Positions 1-11,800 of a stretch of DNA of 25,112 bases are shown here, piece after piece; positions within the stretch are counted from its first letter, which is position 1; every line of letters starts with the position of its first letter. Origin of the DNA: Perkinsus chesapeaki (lineage: Eukaryota; Perkinsozoa; Perkinsida; Perkinsidae); assembly GCA_013115145.1 (NCBI GenBank), contig JAAPAO010000534.1:1-25112 (forward strand), in the 5' to 3' direction. A program made the position numbers and the translations under genes. The notes under the pieces were generated by a model. That model saw only the letters and a program-made list of their open reading frames with translations, had not been told where the DNA came from and did no database searches.

Positions 1-451
1 GTCGGGCCGTTTCTCCTAGAGGGGCGGAGCGATGTAAAATATACAGTGACATTATCTTCATATGCCCTACAATGGATTGAGGTGGGTATTGTTTGGCTAT
101 TTTTCCGTGGCGATATCATTATTCTATTATTGAGTGTACTTATATCGTTATAACGTCCATTAATATTACTAAAAGGTTCCGAGTTCCAAGCAGAATTTTC
201 AATGAAGGAAAATTCTTCAGATGTTAGGCGATTCGCGGCGAGAGCGGTATGGAATGTTGTGCACGCGGAAAATGCTTCCTCCGTCCACGTTCGACCCTCG
301 GGTCGGGCACTTCTCTATCATTTTTCCTGAGCAATTTAAGTTTGAGCAACCCTTTGGCACTCGCCAATCTGGATGACCCATCCATTTATAATAATCTCTG
401 TTGAATTCTATTATCTCATTTTTACGGTTTTCCTATCAGTTTTTTCCGGCG
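1..451. other. Upstream region of grpE, no gene seen
   Basis: No convincing coding sequence on either strand. It contains a 9-bp inverted repeat (192-200 with 208-216, 7-nt loop). The last part should be promoter and 5' leader of the GrpE gene. A possible splice or trans-splice acceptor (pyrimidine-rich, ending CAG at 437-439) lies just before the chosen start codon. No spliced-leader sequence is visible. Confidence 0.5.
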
Positions 452-2357
452 ATGCTATCCACTTGCTCCTCTTCCATCATAACCCGCCTCTTTGCATCAG
501 CTGCCCCTAAGGCCGCGGCTTCGACTCTGCCCTTTGCCAACTTGGCCAAGGCTGAGGCGGCCCTTGGAAAGCACGAGGATCGGTTGAAGCAAGCTCAACA
601 TGATTTATTATTGAAATATGCATCGATGGAAAATAACAGAAGGGAAAGGGAAGAGAAGGTTAAAGAGGCGGAGAAAAGGTAATAAAAGTATAGTAATTTG
701 ATATGAAATATTTTATGTATTAAATACCGCATAATAGGATATTATTGACTTATATAAACAATATATATTATCATATAATAATTATTTTTTAATCTATCGC
801 ATGGAAATACCAGTATTAATGAATAACCGCAAATGAACGGCCTTTATTGACATAACCCCGCATCTCCTTGTTGAAAATATTCACTTATTATAATTCGCTT
901 TTTTACTATCCTTATAATAATATCACTCACATAACGGTTGGAGAACATAGGGGCTAAATACTTCACAAGCTTATGGTTTGGTTTGCTATACTTCCGAACC
1001 CTCAAACATTTGACTTCATCTTGTTAGTAGACTGTATTATAATTTACTCTTGATGTTAAGGCTAAGCCATAACTGAGCTTCCTGTCTGTAAACATTCGAA
1101 ATACTGGGCTCTTGGAGTTGAACTACTCGGAAATATCCAACAATCTTAAAATGGCGCAACTCATCAGAGTGTTGTTATGGTAGGGAACTTGTATATTTTC
1201 GGAGAAGTATCTATTTGCAATATTACTTATTATATGATTATATTAAGGATCGTATTTCTATAATATATATTACACTTTATGTAGTCTAGTTGTTATTAAT
1301 TACTACTACCAGAATGTTATATAACCATGACACCGAAAGTGTATCATTGATTATGTCGTATTTAATATCACTTCACCACGATGAATTCGGCTATGCTGGT
1401 GATAGTATTATGGAATGATCAATACCTCCTTCATTCAAATGAGTTTTCGCTAGTTTACGATAAAATAATAGAACAGTAATCTTAGTCGAAATCAAGTCAA
1501 TTGTTACTTACAAATTTTAGGTTAGTTGAAAGTGTGAAAAATAGAATGCTCGAGCAAATGTCGAGCAAAAGATCATATGGTGATTTTATAACTCGTTTCG
1601 AATAGCTATTCTTAATATCTTTCCTTTACGTTGATGGGCATCATCTTCATATATACTACGGGGTTCTCGCTTTTGGCAGTTAATGTTTTCCTAAAGATCG
1701 GCGATACCCTGCGACATGATCGATATTAAACTGCTTGTTAGAAGCGTACTGAATGCAACTGTGTCGGGACTTTGGGAAGGACAAACCTATGAGTAATTTT
1801 ATAAAGCATCATTATGTGAGATTCGTATATTAAGAATCAATAGTTTCTATTATAAACTAAGCTTTGTTGCCAGCCGCAGCCATAACTCCTATAGCCGCAC
1901 CGGTCTGCCTGGTCAAAGGAGACTATAAAAGATATATTATAATTATTATATAGAACTGATACTCATCGTCGTTTGTGGTTACTTTTGATAATTCAGGCAC
2001 GTGAAGACCTTTGCAGCGAGCATTGTGGACGTGGCTGAAAAGATGAACGAGGCAGGTGATCTTGCTGATAAATTATCGAGCCAGGAAAACTCCTCGGACA
2101 AGGTTAAGAGTGTGGCCGAAGGGGTCTCGATCGCGAGGGATTTCCTTATAAGAAGTGTACTGTTGCAGAAGTACCAAATAGAGCCATTTACTGTGGAAAA
2201 CGGTGGAAAATACGACGTCACGCGCCAGGAAATTGGGGCTGGGAGCAAGGTGAAGCAGGTTAAGAAGGGCGAGAGTGCTACAGTTGATGGAGTTGAAAAA
2301 GAGGGTTGGAAAATGGGAGAAGATATTTTGAGGAAAGCTCAAGTTGATCTCAAGTGA
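452..2357 (+). CDS. Mitochondrial GrpE nucleotide-exchange factor, two exons
   Basis: Exons 452-678 and 1997-2357, joined AAAG|GTAATA...TTCAG|GCAC; the split codon (AG+G) keeps frame. The product is 195 aa, close to bacterial GrpE length. Residues 1 to about 30 are rich in Ser, Ala and Arg without acidic residues, as in a mitochondrial targeting peptide. A charged helix follows with KYASMENNRRERE, matching the GrpE dimer-helix signature (MEN-x-R-R). Exon 2 continues with HVKTFAASIVDVAEKM, equivalent to the GrpE AxDLLxVxDNL segment, then the C-terminal beta domain (IEPFTVENGGKYDV to the end). In the family, GrpE dimers release ADP from mitochondrial Hsp70 during matrix import and folding. The ATG at 452 is preferred because it is the first ATG in the frame and opens the presequence. 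Family assignment is firm; matrix location is inferred. Confidence 0.88.
679..1996 (+). other. Large AT-rich intron of the GrpE gene
   Basis: 1,318-nt GT-AG intron. The protein alignment is continuous across it, so no exon is missing. I see no ORF, RNA gene or recognisable mobile element inside, only AT-rich simple sequence. Confidence 0.7.
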
Positions 2358-2822
2358 GGTTGAAAGATACTCTCGACAAAGCGGCGTGTTTCGGTACTTT
2401 TGTTATCATTAATGTGCGGTTGAGTTTGTCACTTTGGGCTGGATAGGAACCTCGTATTGGAAAGGCAAGAAGCGTTGGGGGATTTCCGAAGCCTATTTTC
2501 CTCTGGATTCTCTCGATTAATGGAAGTGCTGGCTGAGCTAGCGGCTCAAGCTACAACGGATTAGCGGTCGCCGAGTTTATAGGATGATGGTAGTGGCATT
2601 TCGAAATGGAAAAATTGGGGAAATTTATCGAGGAATGTGTTGTTGAAATACAGCAAGTGATTTCATTACCGGAGTGCTTAGTTGAGATTTCCTCAATAAA
2701 ACAGGGGCGGCAATAGAAGGTTCATCATTTAGATCTGACTTATGTGTGATGCTAAATCTATTGAGCTACAATGAAGGTTTATTATAAGGTTGATATTATC
2801 AGCATTTGTCTATTTGTCAATA
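2358..2822. other. Intergenic spacer between grpE and the TPR gene
   Basis: No gene seen. It contains a 12-bp perfect palindrome (CATTTCGAAATG, 2597-2608). The TPR-gene promoter and the GrpE 3' end must lie here, but no element can be named. Confidence 0.5.
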
Positions 2823-5800
2823 ATGTCAAAGTCATCACTATCGAGCTCGCCTCCGACGGGAGCCTTGCCGGGCATGGCATCACAGGGAGCGCATCAAAGC
2901 TCAGCTGCCTCGAAGAGGGCGTATAAGAAGGCACTGGAGCTGGCAAAGGGAGCAAATACAATACTCAAGAGGTGAAAAGGGGACAGCCGTCACAAATTAT
3001 GTAACTTATGGTTTGAGTTCGGTAGAGAATATGGTATTTATTCGTCGAAGTCCTTTTGATGGAGCTTTTTGCCAGCTCGTGAGCTGGGACTGTTGGCATC
3101 CTGAGCGAGGCGAAATCTCGCGGAGTAGGTTTTTAAGCACTGTCATGCAGACGTTAATATACCATAGCTCAAATCTATATAACTTTGTGGATGAGTAAAT
3201 CTATTGGGGGGAATCGGATTGAGCAAACGGTCTGTGGGTTTCGGCCTATTTATTTCGAAGATTCAGAAATGAAACACTTGGGAGAGTGCCTTGCAGGTCG
3301 AACTCATCAGCAGATTTCGAGCACTGCATTGGGGTCCTCAGCGAGGCGATCGCCTTGTGTCCGGATAAAGCAGCCTTCTACTCGATTAGAGGAAAGGCAT
3401 TCGCATTGAGCGAGATGTACCAAAGGTGATACAATCGATCATCTGGGCGAGCGAGATTTACATCGTGTCGATGTTAGGGCGTTATTTGACTATTCAATGG
3501 CAATACGATTGGAGCCGCATGTTGCAAAGCATTATGGCTATAGAGCTGTATGCTTTAAGAAGTGAGTTGAGGGAGGGAAAATTTGGGAAAAATAGAAGAG
3601 AATCAAGAAAGTGAGGCGAATTGAGGGAAAGGTATATATTTATAAATTATAAATATATACCTTTCCCTAAAAGACTCCCTTATAAATAATAATATATCAG
3701 AAGATTAATCGACTTAGCTGGGAAAATATGTCAGGAAAATAGAAAGATGCTTAATGTTAATTTAACATTTGAAATTCTTCCGGAAAACTTAGAGGTGCGC
3801 GTTCAACCGACTTGTTGATGTATTCAGGCTTGAAAGAGTGTCGGACTGTCTTAAAGATCTCACACAGGCAGTAAAATATGAAAAAGAAGGCTCACAGTAC
3901 ATTGTAGAGAAGGCGATGGTGAGAGGGCGTTAACTGTGATTCGTGAATTGCTAAAATGTACGCATTTATGTAATCGAAAGATGAAAGCTTGTCGTTTACG
4001 GATGTATTTTGGGGGTATATTAATATTTGTCATTTGGTCGACAAATTATGAGTCATGATGTATTATCAATATTGAGTAATATTGATGTCAGTATGATAGA
4101 TACAGTAGAGGTTGAGTATTGAATCGTTGTTAATGAGCAATGAGAGCATTTGGGCAATAGCGCATCTTTATGCGCAGCAATATCAGATATAAAGCTATTA
4201 TACATCACTCATAATGATGATGATGATCATCATCATTTAAAATATAACATACATGTTGTGATTTATACAGACTGGTCCAAAAAATTGTCCGGCGCCGATC
4301 TGATTGTGAGGTCGATCGAGTCTGAGGATGAAATTGGAAGCACTGGATCAGAAATTTGTGGCCCTATGTATGTAAATGTGTGTGTTTTATTGTGATGGTA
4401 AATATTGTAAATGGTGATAGTATAGAATAGCTTTAGGATTATGATGATCAAAGTGACAGTAGGTGAAGTACTTTAATAAATAATGATATAAATGTTATTT
4501 ACTGTCAATAAATGACGGCTTATTCGTTACGAGCAAAACAGTAAGCCGTAATACAGCATCTTGATATTACTTCTCCGGCTTCGCTACCAGAAATGACGCT
4601 CTGCCTTTACGAGCACTTACCCTTCTTCCTGATAAAACATTGTAATGTAACACAACAGTAAACACTAGCCGATAATAATAATGATCATATGATGTTGAAT
4701 AACCTTGTATAAATCAACTATAATCAATCACTATGGCGAGCGAGATGTATTGTGTAGAATGTCCCATGTTGCGTGCGTGCGCACAGCGACACAAACATTT
4801 CGGTACTGGCTCCCAAAAATAACTTTCGAATGCTTCCTAGTAACTACTGGTAGTAGCCTACTGCATATCCCTTTTCAGGTTAATTTTGATATTGAGGATT
4901 ACGTTTCAGCTTGTGATGACTTTACCGCAGCGATTGGGAAGGGATGCTCTAATCTGTATAATGTCTATTTGCATCGAGGAATATGTCACCGGCAGAAGAA
5001 GGTAAGAAAGAGAAGACCTTCTTGGTGTTCTATGACAGAAATAGCGTGCTTCATAATTAAGCTTTCACCAGGTATCATTTCCAGAGCAAGTGCTCCTAGA
5101 AGGGACTCATTTCGGATTCATTTTTTTAATTAGGAACCTATTCTTTCCAAACCTTTATTATATCTCTGCATTGGGAAATTTTATCATTTTCAAGGAACAT
5201 CGCGCCAGGGCGATCCCTTTTGCCCGCGGCCCCTTTTGCCAGGGACTCCCTGGCAGGAAGTCATGGAATATTATGCGACCAGTCAGAAAGAATGCATTTG
5301 GCTTCTACTTTTGCCCTATAAACGTATTGCACTTGTATCTCCTTTGCAATATATTTCCGCGAGGTTGGACGATCCCCCATTTCTCGGCCTTTTTGAGATT
5401 TTGGGTGGAGATATGGTATTATTTATATATGTCAATTTTATATTAATTATGATACTTCTCCAACTCAGTTGTTAAAAGAGAGTATTGAGGATTTGAAGAA
5501 GGCTGTTGAGTTGAATGCAGCAGATGGAGAGTGTCATGATCAGCTTGGATTATCATTGGTAAGATGACGAGAAAATAATTTAATAATCATAGTGAATTTC
5601 GCTATCACTATAATAGCGAATGCGATAGGTAGTCTACCTGAAGTAGACGGTTCGTACGATACGAACCTTTTTTGTACGAGTCGTACCATACAAAAAATCA
5701 CGGCGAGGTGTCGACGTGCAAACTGCACGCAATGCGGAAGTTGGTTACACTTCGTTGGTGTGGCTGAGTGATCAAGCTTCTTCTACATTCTAAAAGTCCA

Positions 5801-8800
5801 GATGAAAATGTCTCGATCGGAAGTGCAATTCTTTCTTCTCCCAGCGCCGTCACCACAGCCTTCTCGTGGTCTACATGCCATCCGGTTTGTGTATATGTGC
5901 ATGTGAAGGCCATGTTTTAATCAGTATTACCATTATTGAGAGTTCATCTCATGATCGGAGAAAACTCCGCCTGGCAGTGACAGTTTAAAAAACTTCGAAC
6001 ACCAAAACAGTGAACGAGTTCGGAGAAAATAACGGGAAAATCAGGTCGAGACATTCGGGGTTTGTCAGTTACTATTGCGAGAATATTATGGCGCGCGGGA
6101 AGCATTTACTAAAGCGATCGCTGGTTGCTCGACAGTTGAGGAAAATGGGAGGAAAGCTAGGTGAGGCGTTACCTTGTTTAACCTGGGAAAGATTAGCAGT
6201 CTCTGGTAAAATATGGATTGGATACTGGAAGTCGATATTAATTAATATGAAATATAATAATATCTATTTAGATCATTTAATACTTATTATTATTTTATCA
6301 TGGTGCAACTTATTTCCATGAATTATGTCGGATTAATAAATTTTAAGTATATTATTAACTGATAATATTGCTTTATATATTCCCGAAATAATATGGGCCT
6401 TACCTATCAGTAGCGCTCGGAGAGCTGCAAGTGTCTCGCTGAAATGCTCGAAATGGGAAATACTACTCAATGCTGTCAACTCAAGTAGCACGGCGTTTTG
6501 GGTTGGTGGACAGAGAGAGATAGTGCACTTCTCTGCTCTGTCGCATGCGAACTAGCTCCACTGGTGTTAGGACACATGACCTCCGTGCTACTCACCAAAA
6601 AAAATAATAATGAATCATGGCTCACGTAGGGAGCGCGAGTGACTTTCACGTTCCCTACGTTTTCAGGAATAACCACTGAGGGCTATTCCTGTACTTGTTG
6701 ATTAAATCTATGCGGCCCTTAACTTGCTCCATGACTGTTCCTATATGTAAATCTGCCTAAAGAAACGTCATACTGCGACCGAATTGTCGTATTCCAGATT
6801 CACAGTCATTTAGTGGTTGTGAAACATGCTCGCGAACATAACTAGCATTTCTGTGAAAATTTCCGGAAAATTCGTCAACAATGATGAGATCGCGGAAGGG
6901 CCGTTTGCTCTTGTTTAACCCGATGAGTTTTCCATGAAACAGCATTGATGGTGGTGATTATGCGAGTTTCTCCACGATTGAAAATCGAACAGCTGATCGA
7001 TTTGAGCTAGATCTCGTCTTGGTAAGATATCTGAATCATCGGGGATTGGCCCACTTCCAGTTGAGAGATTTCGAGAAGTCTTTGGAGGACCTCAACGAAA
7101 GTCTGGAGTTGAACCCGAATGACAGCAATGCGCATTTCAACAGGTGAGTCACTGCGCCACGAAATGTATCATCGCCGTATCTTTGACGATTAGAGGAAAT
7201 ACGTATTCCCGCCTTGGAGAACATGGACAGGCGTTGGAAGACTATAGGAGAGCGATGACAATCGATCCGAAAAATGCAGAGTAAGTTTCGTAAAATTTCC
7301 GATATTTACATATTTTCCCGCTGGATAATAAATACAGTCGGTTCAAATTTAGACAGTTCGTGACGTAAAACGTTTTGTAATTTCGTCAATAAAGCAGCTG
7401 AGAACCTAAAGCTTCGAGGATGGGAAATCAAAGATTGAGCTATGAAAATCTAACATACGTTTTACGTTTTAATGTATGGTATGAATTACATTAATAATCA
7501 TTGTATATAATGTATTTATTATTTCTAATAACTTATGGTATGAATTATATTAATAATCATTATGTATAATGTATTTATTATTTCTAATAACTTAATAAAA
7601 ATGAGTAAAGCAAGTTGAGGATTGTAGGTCAGCATGAGTTATCCAGTATCAATAATTCAAATATATTATTAACTGGGAATTCGGGGAATCAGCTTGAGGT
7701 CCCCAGACTTCCTGGTTACAGTGGACAGCCGTTGTCGGAAATTCGGCCTAGCAAAAGAGTCAGAAAAAATTTGATGAAATTTCCTTAAAAATGTATCTTT
7801 GGCAACCATGGGTTGAGTCATTCCACACCTACTCATTGGAGTGTTTGAAATCCTCGCTTCAAGCTCGGGAAGTATCTTTTAGGTACGACCATTACGAAGG
7901 TTTGGCTCATCAAAAGGCTGGCCGAATCGGCGAGGCAATCGAAAGTTTCACAAGAGCGTTTGAGAAAGACCCAAATTATTTTGCCGCCGAGCTCCACCTT
8001 GGACTGATGTAAGGGATTGGGAAAATATTGGACAGGAAATATTTCCGTACAAGTGAAAATTCTTCGTTCTTTTACCGTCGAAAATGGGGAGTCGTCTTTG
8101 GGTCGTTCGCTGAAATAAATGCCGCATAATGATTTATGATCTGAAATGTAGATGCTAATGAGCAAAAAGGGATCGACAAGATTCCACTGGTTGAGGAAAA
8201 TGCAAGGGGGCCATGGCTGAATTTTCTGCCATAATGGAAATTTCAAATCATAAAATAGAAGATGGACGAGTTGTCAATAATAGAACAGTCAGATCACCAC
8301 CTTACCATTCCGGGCTCTGGCTCCTTACGGTAACTTTGGTGAAGTCATGTAGTGTTTTATCATTGATCTGCAATGTGGGGTTTATCCCCGCTAAGTCCAT
8401 TGACTGAACTTTTTATAAAATTTTGTATTTGTTGTTTTTTCTCGATACTTTATTCGCTTTGTCCTTTTTCGAGACTCGTCCTGGAACAGAACTTTAGTTT
8501 GAACAGAGCTAAAACAGTTGAAATTGAAAACTAGAAAGTAGAGAATAGTTCTTTCCTTTGCTTTTTGTTAAGAATCTCCCGACATTCCGCTACTTTATTG
8601 TTCAGTGTCAACTGTTTGGCGTCGGACTGTAGCTTGAATTGTGAGTTCCTCAGTTCGTCAATATTATAACCGCCGCGGATGGATTTTACATCTAAGGCGA
8701 CTTGTCGCTGCGTGACGCTGCCCTGAATAAAGCTGCACACGGGAGTTAATAAACTGAGGCGCGCGCGGATAACGGCGGCTTTTGCCTGAAGTATCGTTGT

Positions 8801-11800
8801 TTGATTCTCCACCGTTTCAATCGCGAAAATGAAGAGCTACAAAGTAGATGTGAAAATGAACATTTTCATTTATTTTAAGTGTTTTTCAAATCACTAATAC
8901 GGCCCGTTCTAGTAATTTGAAAAATACTAAAGTAAATGAGAAAAATAGTAATGGATGCACATTTCTGAAGCTCAGATTTGGAGGTCCAATTGTCATTTGA
9001 TTAGTTACCGAGAATGTGGTAGACTTGAAGATTCCCTGGCTCGGTTGATGGATGATAAACTGGAAACGGTTGAAGATAGGCGAATGCTAGGTCAGGTGTA
9101 CGAAGCCAGGGGATTGATATGTGCGGATTTACTGAGGTAAGAGAATGCTTACATTTCGTGGCGCGCAAGAAATGGAAAAGACGCACTGAGAGTTCACTAA
9201 CACGAAGTTTGTCGGAAAATTTTATGTCGGTTTTCCGGTAGCGGCGCAGTGGCGTGATTCGATTAATAAAATGATTTGATCGAATGACCATCACTTTTAA
9301 TATCTTTCGACTTTATTTATATATTATAAATATTTTATATCAATGCCATGCTCTCACTTAAACTAAATTTTTCGGTCAACTTTCAGCTTTTTCCTGATCA
9401 GCGGAATGAGTTTCGCGAGTGCAGCGGCTGTGAAATCCCATAAGAGTTTTGGGAGTTGCGCAAGGACGATTGATAACACAAAATCTGTACAAGTGGAGAC
9501 AAGAATTGTCTAACGCTGAAGCACTCAAACTTAGCGTATACTAACACACCTGGAGTGTTTAAAAAAATTACCGATAGGTACGGCTCGTAACCGGGCTGAG
9601 CCTTAGGAAATTAGTCACAAATGGTGACATAGGTATCATATATATTTTAACCCTCCCACATCCTTCCTAGTCTCTAGTCTTGCACTGTTTTGACATGGAT
9701 ACCCAAACCGAAACCCGAAATACTCCTCAACCTTTGGGGTGTTCGGGCTTCAGGTTTGTGGTTTCCTCCCGCACTTCGTTGGGATTTTATAACAATTAGA
9801 ATGGATTTTTGAATTGATAGGAAGAACCTAATCCTTTAAAACTCAAATCAAGTGTTGGGTTGTTTTCTAGTCATTTGTAGAAACTAAAAATTGACCGCAT
9901 CGAGCAAGTTCGGGTGAAAAATTCCGGTAGGTATGATGAGGCGATAGCATATCTCAATAAAGCGGTTGAAACTACCGGAGAGCATTTACAAGTTATTCGG
10001 GCGCAGCTGGAGGAACGCCAAAGTTTGGAGGAGGAAAGAAATTGCGAAGGGAAGGACGAAAAAAGCGAAGAAAAATCAGAAGTTGCCGAAGAGGAAATGG
10101 TGGGGAAGTGACACTGGGACAGTGATGAGAATCTTTAGGAGTGTGACGCTGTGACGCCAGCGCACCGTGAAGATTTGGAGCTTAAAGAGGCATTGAAGTT
10201 GGCGTTTGCTGAGCATCTCCATCATAGAGGGGCGGTGAAGTCGAAAATGAGAAGATACGAGGAGGCACTGGAAGATTTCAACGAGTAGGGTCAGCGTTGG
10301 AAAATCTATCGATTGCGTCCCTGAGTTCAGCTCCAAGATCTCCTTAGCTCTAAGATTTGTTAGGTCCTCGGTAATTGTTTAGGTCCTTGAAGTCGCTGCC
10401 TTTGGATTCCGCGGCAGTTCTAAATCAGCGTGCCTTATGCTGGAAGTATGTTGGTAACCTTCCCGAAGCTATAAAGGATTTAACAGTCGCTGTGGATAAA
10501 TCAGGTGAATCGGTTGGAGTTTGTATGAAGCTCTACGAGTTATCGTTTACTCCCACGCGGAAAAGCGGCCGGAGTCGATGAAATGATTTTATTTCCGCCT
10601 TCGATCCTCATATCGATTGAGAAATAAAAAACGAGACCCATTCCGATTTGTTATATTGTGTTCAAGGTTCATAAAATATTATTTTTACAGGGACGCAAGC
10701 TGTCCAATACTGCCAACATGGCATCAGTGTAGGAGGCGATAAGTCAAATCGCTAGCGTTGTGGGAAATCTTCCGTGTCGGTTCCAGCTTGAACTTTGACA
10801 CTTGGTCGAGAATACGACTCTTCGACCGTGCATGTGGATTCGAACAATTGCAGTTGTCTTGGTCTCCTCAGGTGGAGTAGTGCTGGAGTATCTCTGCAAT
10901 CGTGCCCAATGCTTTCTCGAGTTCGGGATATATGGACGTGCTGATGATGATCTATCCAGAGCGATATCTTTGGCAAAATCGAGTGATCGAGGAAATCATT
11001 TATTCTATCGCCGAGGTGAGCAATAGTAAAATACGAGAATGTCCCACAGAGGTTCAGTCGTACTTGTTGATACTGTTGGGTAGCCTGTCAAAAGAACCGC
11101 CGAAAATCTATCCCTTTTCTCGTCCGTCATCAACATACCTTTATTCTAGTTCTGGTAGAAAAATGTCCGAGAAAATTCAAACGCACAGCGACGTGGTACG
11201 CGTTGGTCTCCAAGTGATGGAACCTAGAAAGTGTCCCTGGCGATGTGATAGATAGTTTGCAATGTCATGTGATGATCGCTATCTTCGTGTTTGTAGGCGT
11301 GGCTAGATTTGTCCAACAAAGATACAATGAAGCTATCCAAGATCTTCGTCTTGCACTTGTATCGGATCCTCCTGGAGAAGCCTGCATGCCCGATCTGTAT
11401 TATCATCTTGGTCTGTCTGAGGTAAGGGTTGGTTGTCTGATCGCTGAAGGTTACATCTACAGTTTGTTGATGGATGATATAATGAAGCTGGTAAATCTGA
11501 AATTCATCAGTTCTGTATAGGGCTAAGATCTTGGGTAAGTCTTGTCACGAAAACCAACCGGAAAGTGGTCCAAAAATGCGGTCATTTTCAAATTCCATTT
11601 ACTCCAAAATTCAGTTTTTACAAAAAAAGAATTTGAGTGTCCGAGTATGGCCAGGTTTTTAAACTTGTATTTGAAAAACTTGAATTTGGCCGCCAAATTC
11701 TTTTCGCCCGTTTTGTGATGGTATTCGTGACGAGGATGTGTCAGGCGAATCTGGGAGTGAACCCTCAACGAGCGGTCCAGGCATTCACGGAAGCAATCGA

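Noticed and set aside
2548-2560. GGCTCAAG-containing stretch as a relic spliced leader
   Set aside because: Only the last few bases resemble alveolate spliced leaders and it is not at a gene start.
4271-4371. Open frame (WSKKLSGADLIV...) with AG before and GT after, as a TPR-gene exon
   Set aside because: Its phase does not fit the preceding exon. Joining 3918 directly to 4879 keeps phase 0 and continues one TPR helix pair.
5090-5475. Overlapping hydrophobic frames in TPR-gene intron 5
   Set aside because: They lie between two firmly placed exons and consist of AT-rich Phe/Tyr/Ile codons; intronic chance frames.
5698-5913. Minus-strand 71-codon frame in intron 6
   Set aside because: No motif, no splice context worth naming, and it borders the hairpin array and the repeat; likely chance.
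11682-11700. 9-1-9 palindrome GAATTTGGC/GCCAAATTC as another 14-bp insertion
   Set aside because: No third copy of the arm 14 bp to either side. It is a palindrome but not the triplication class.
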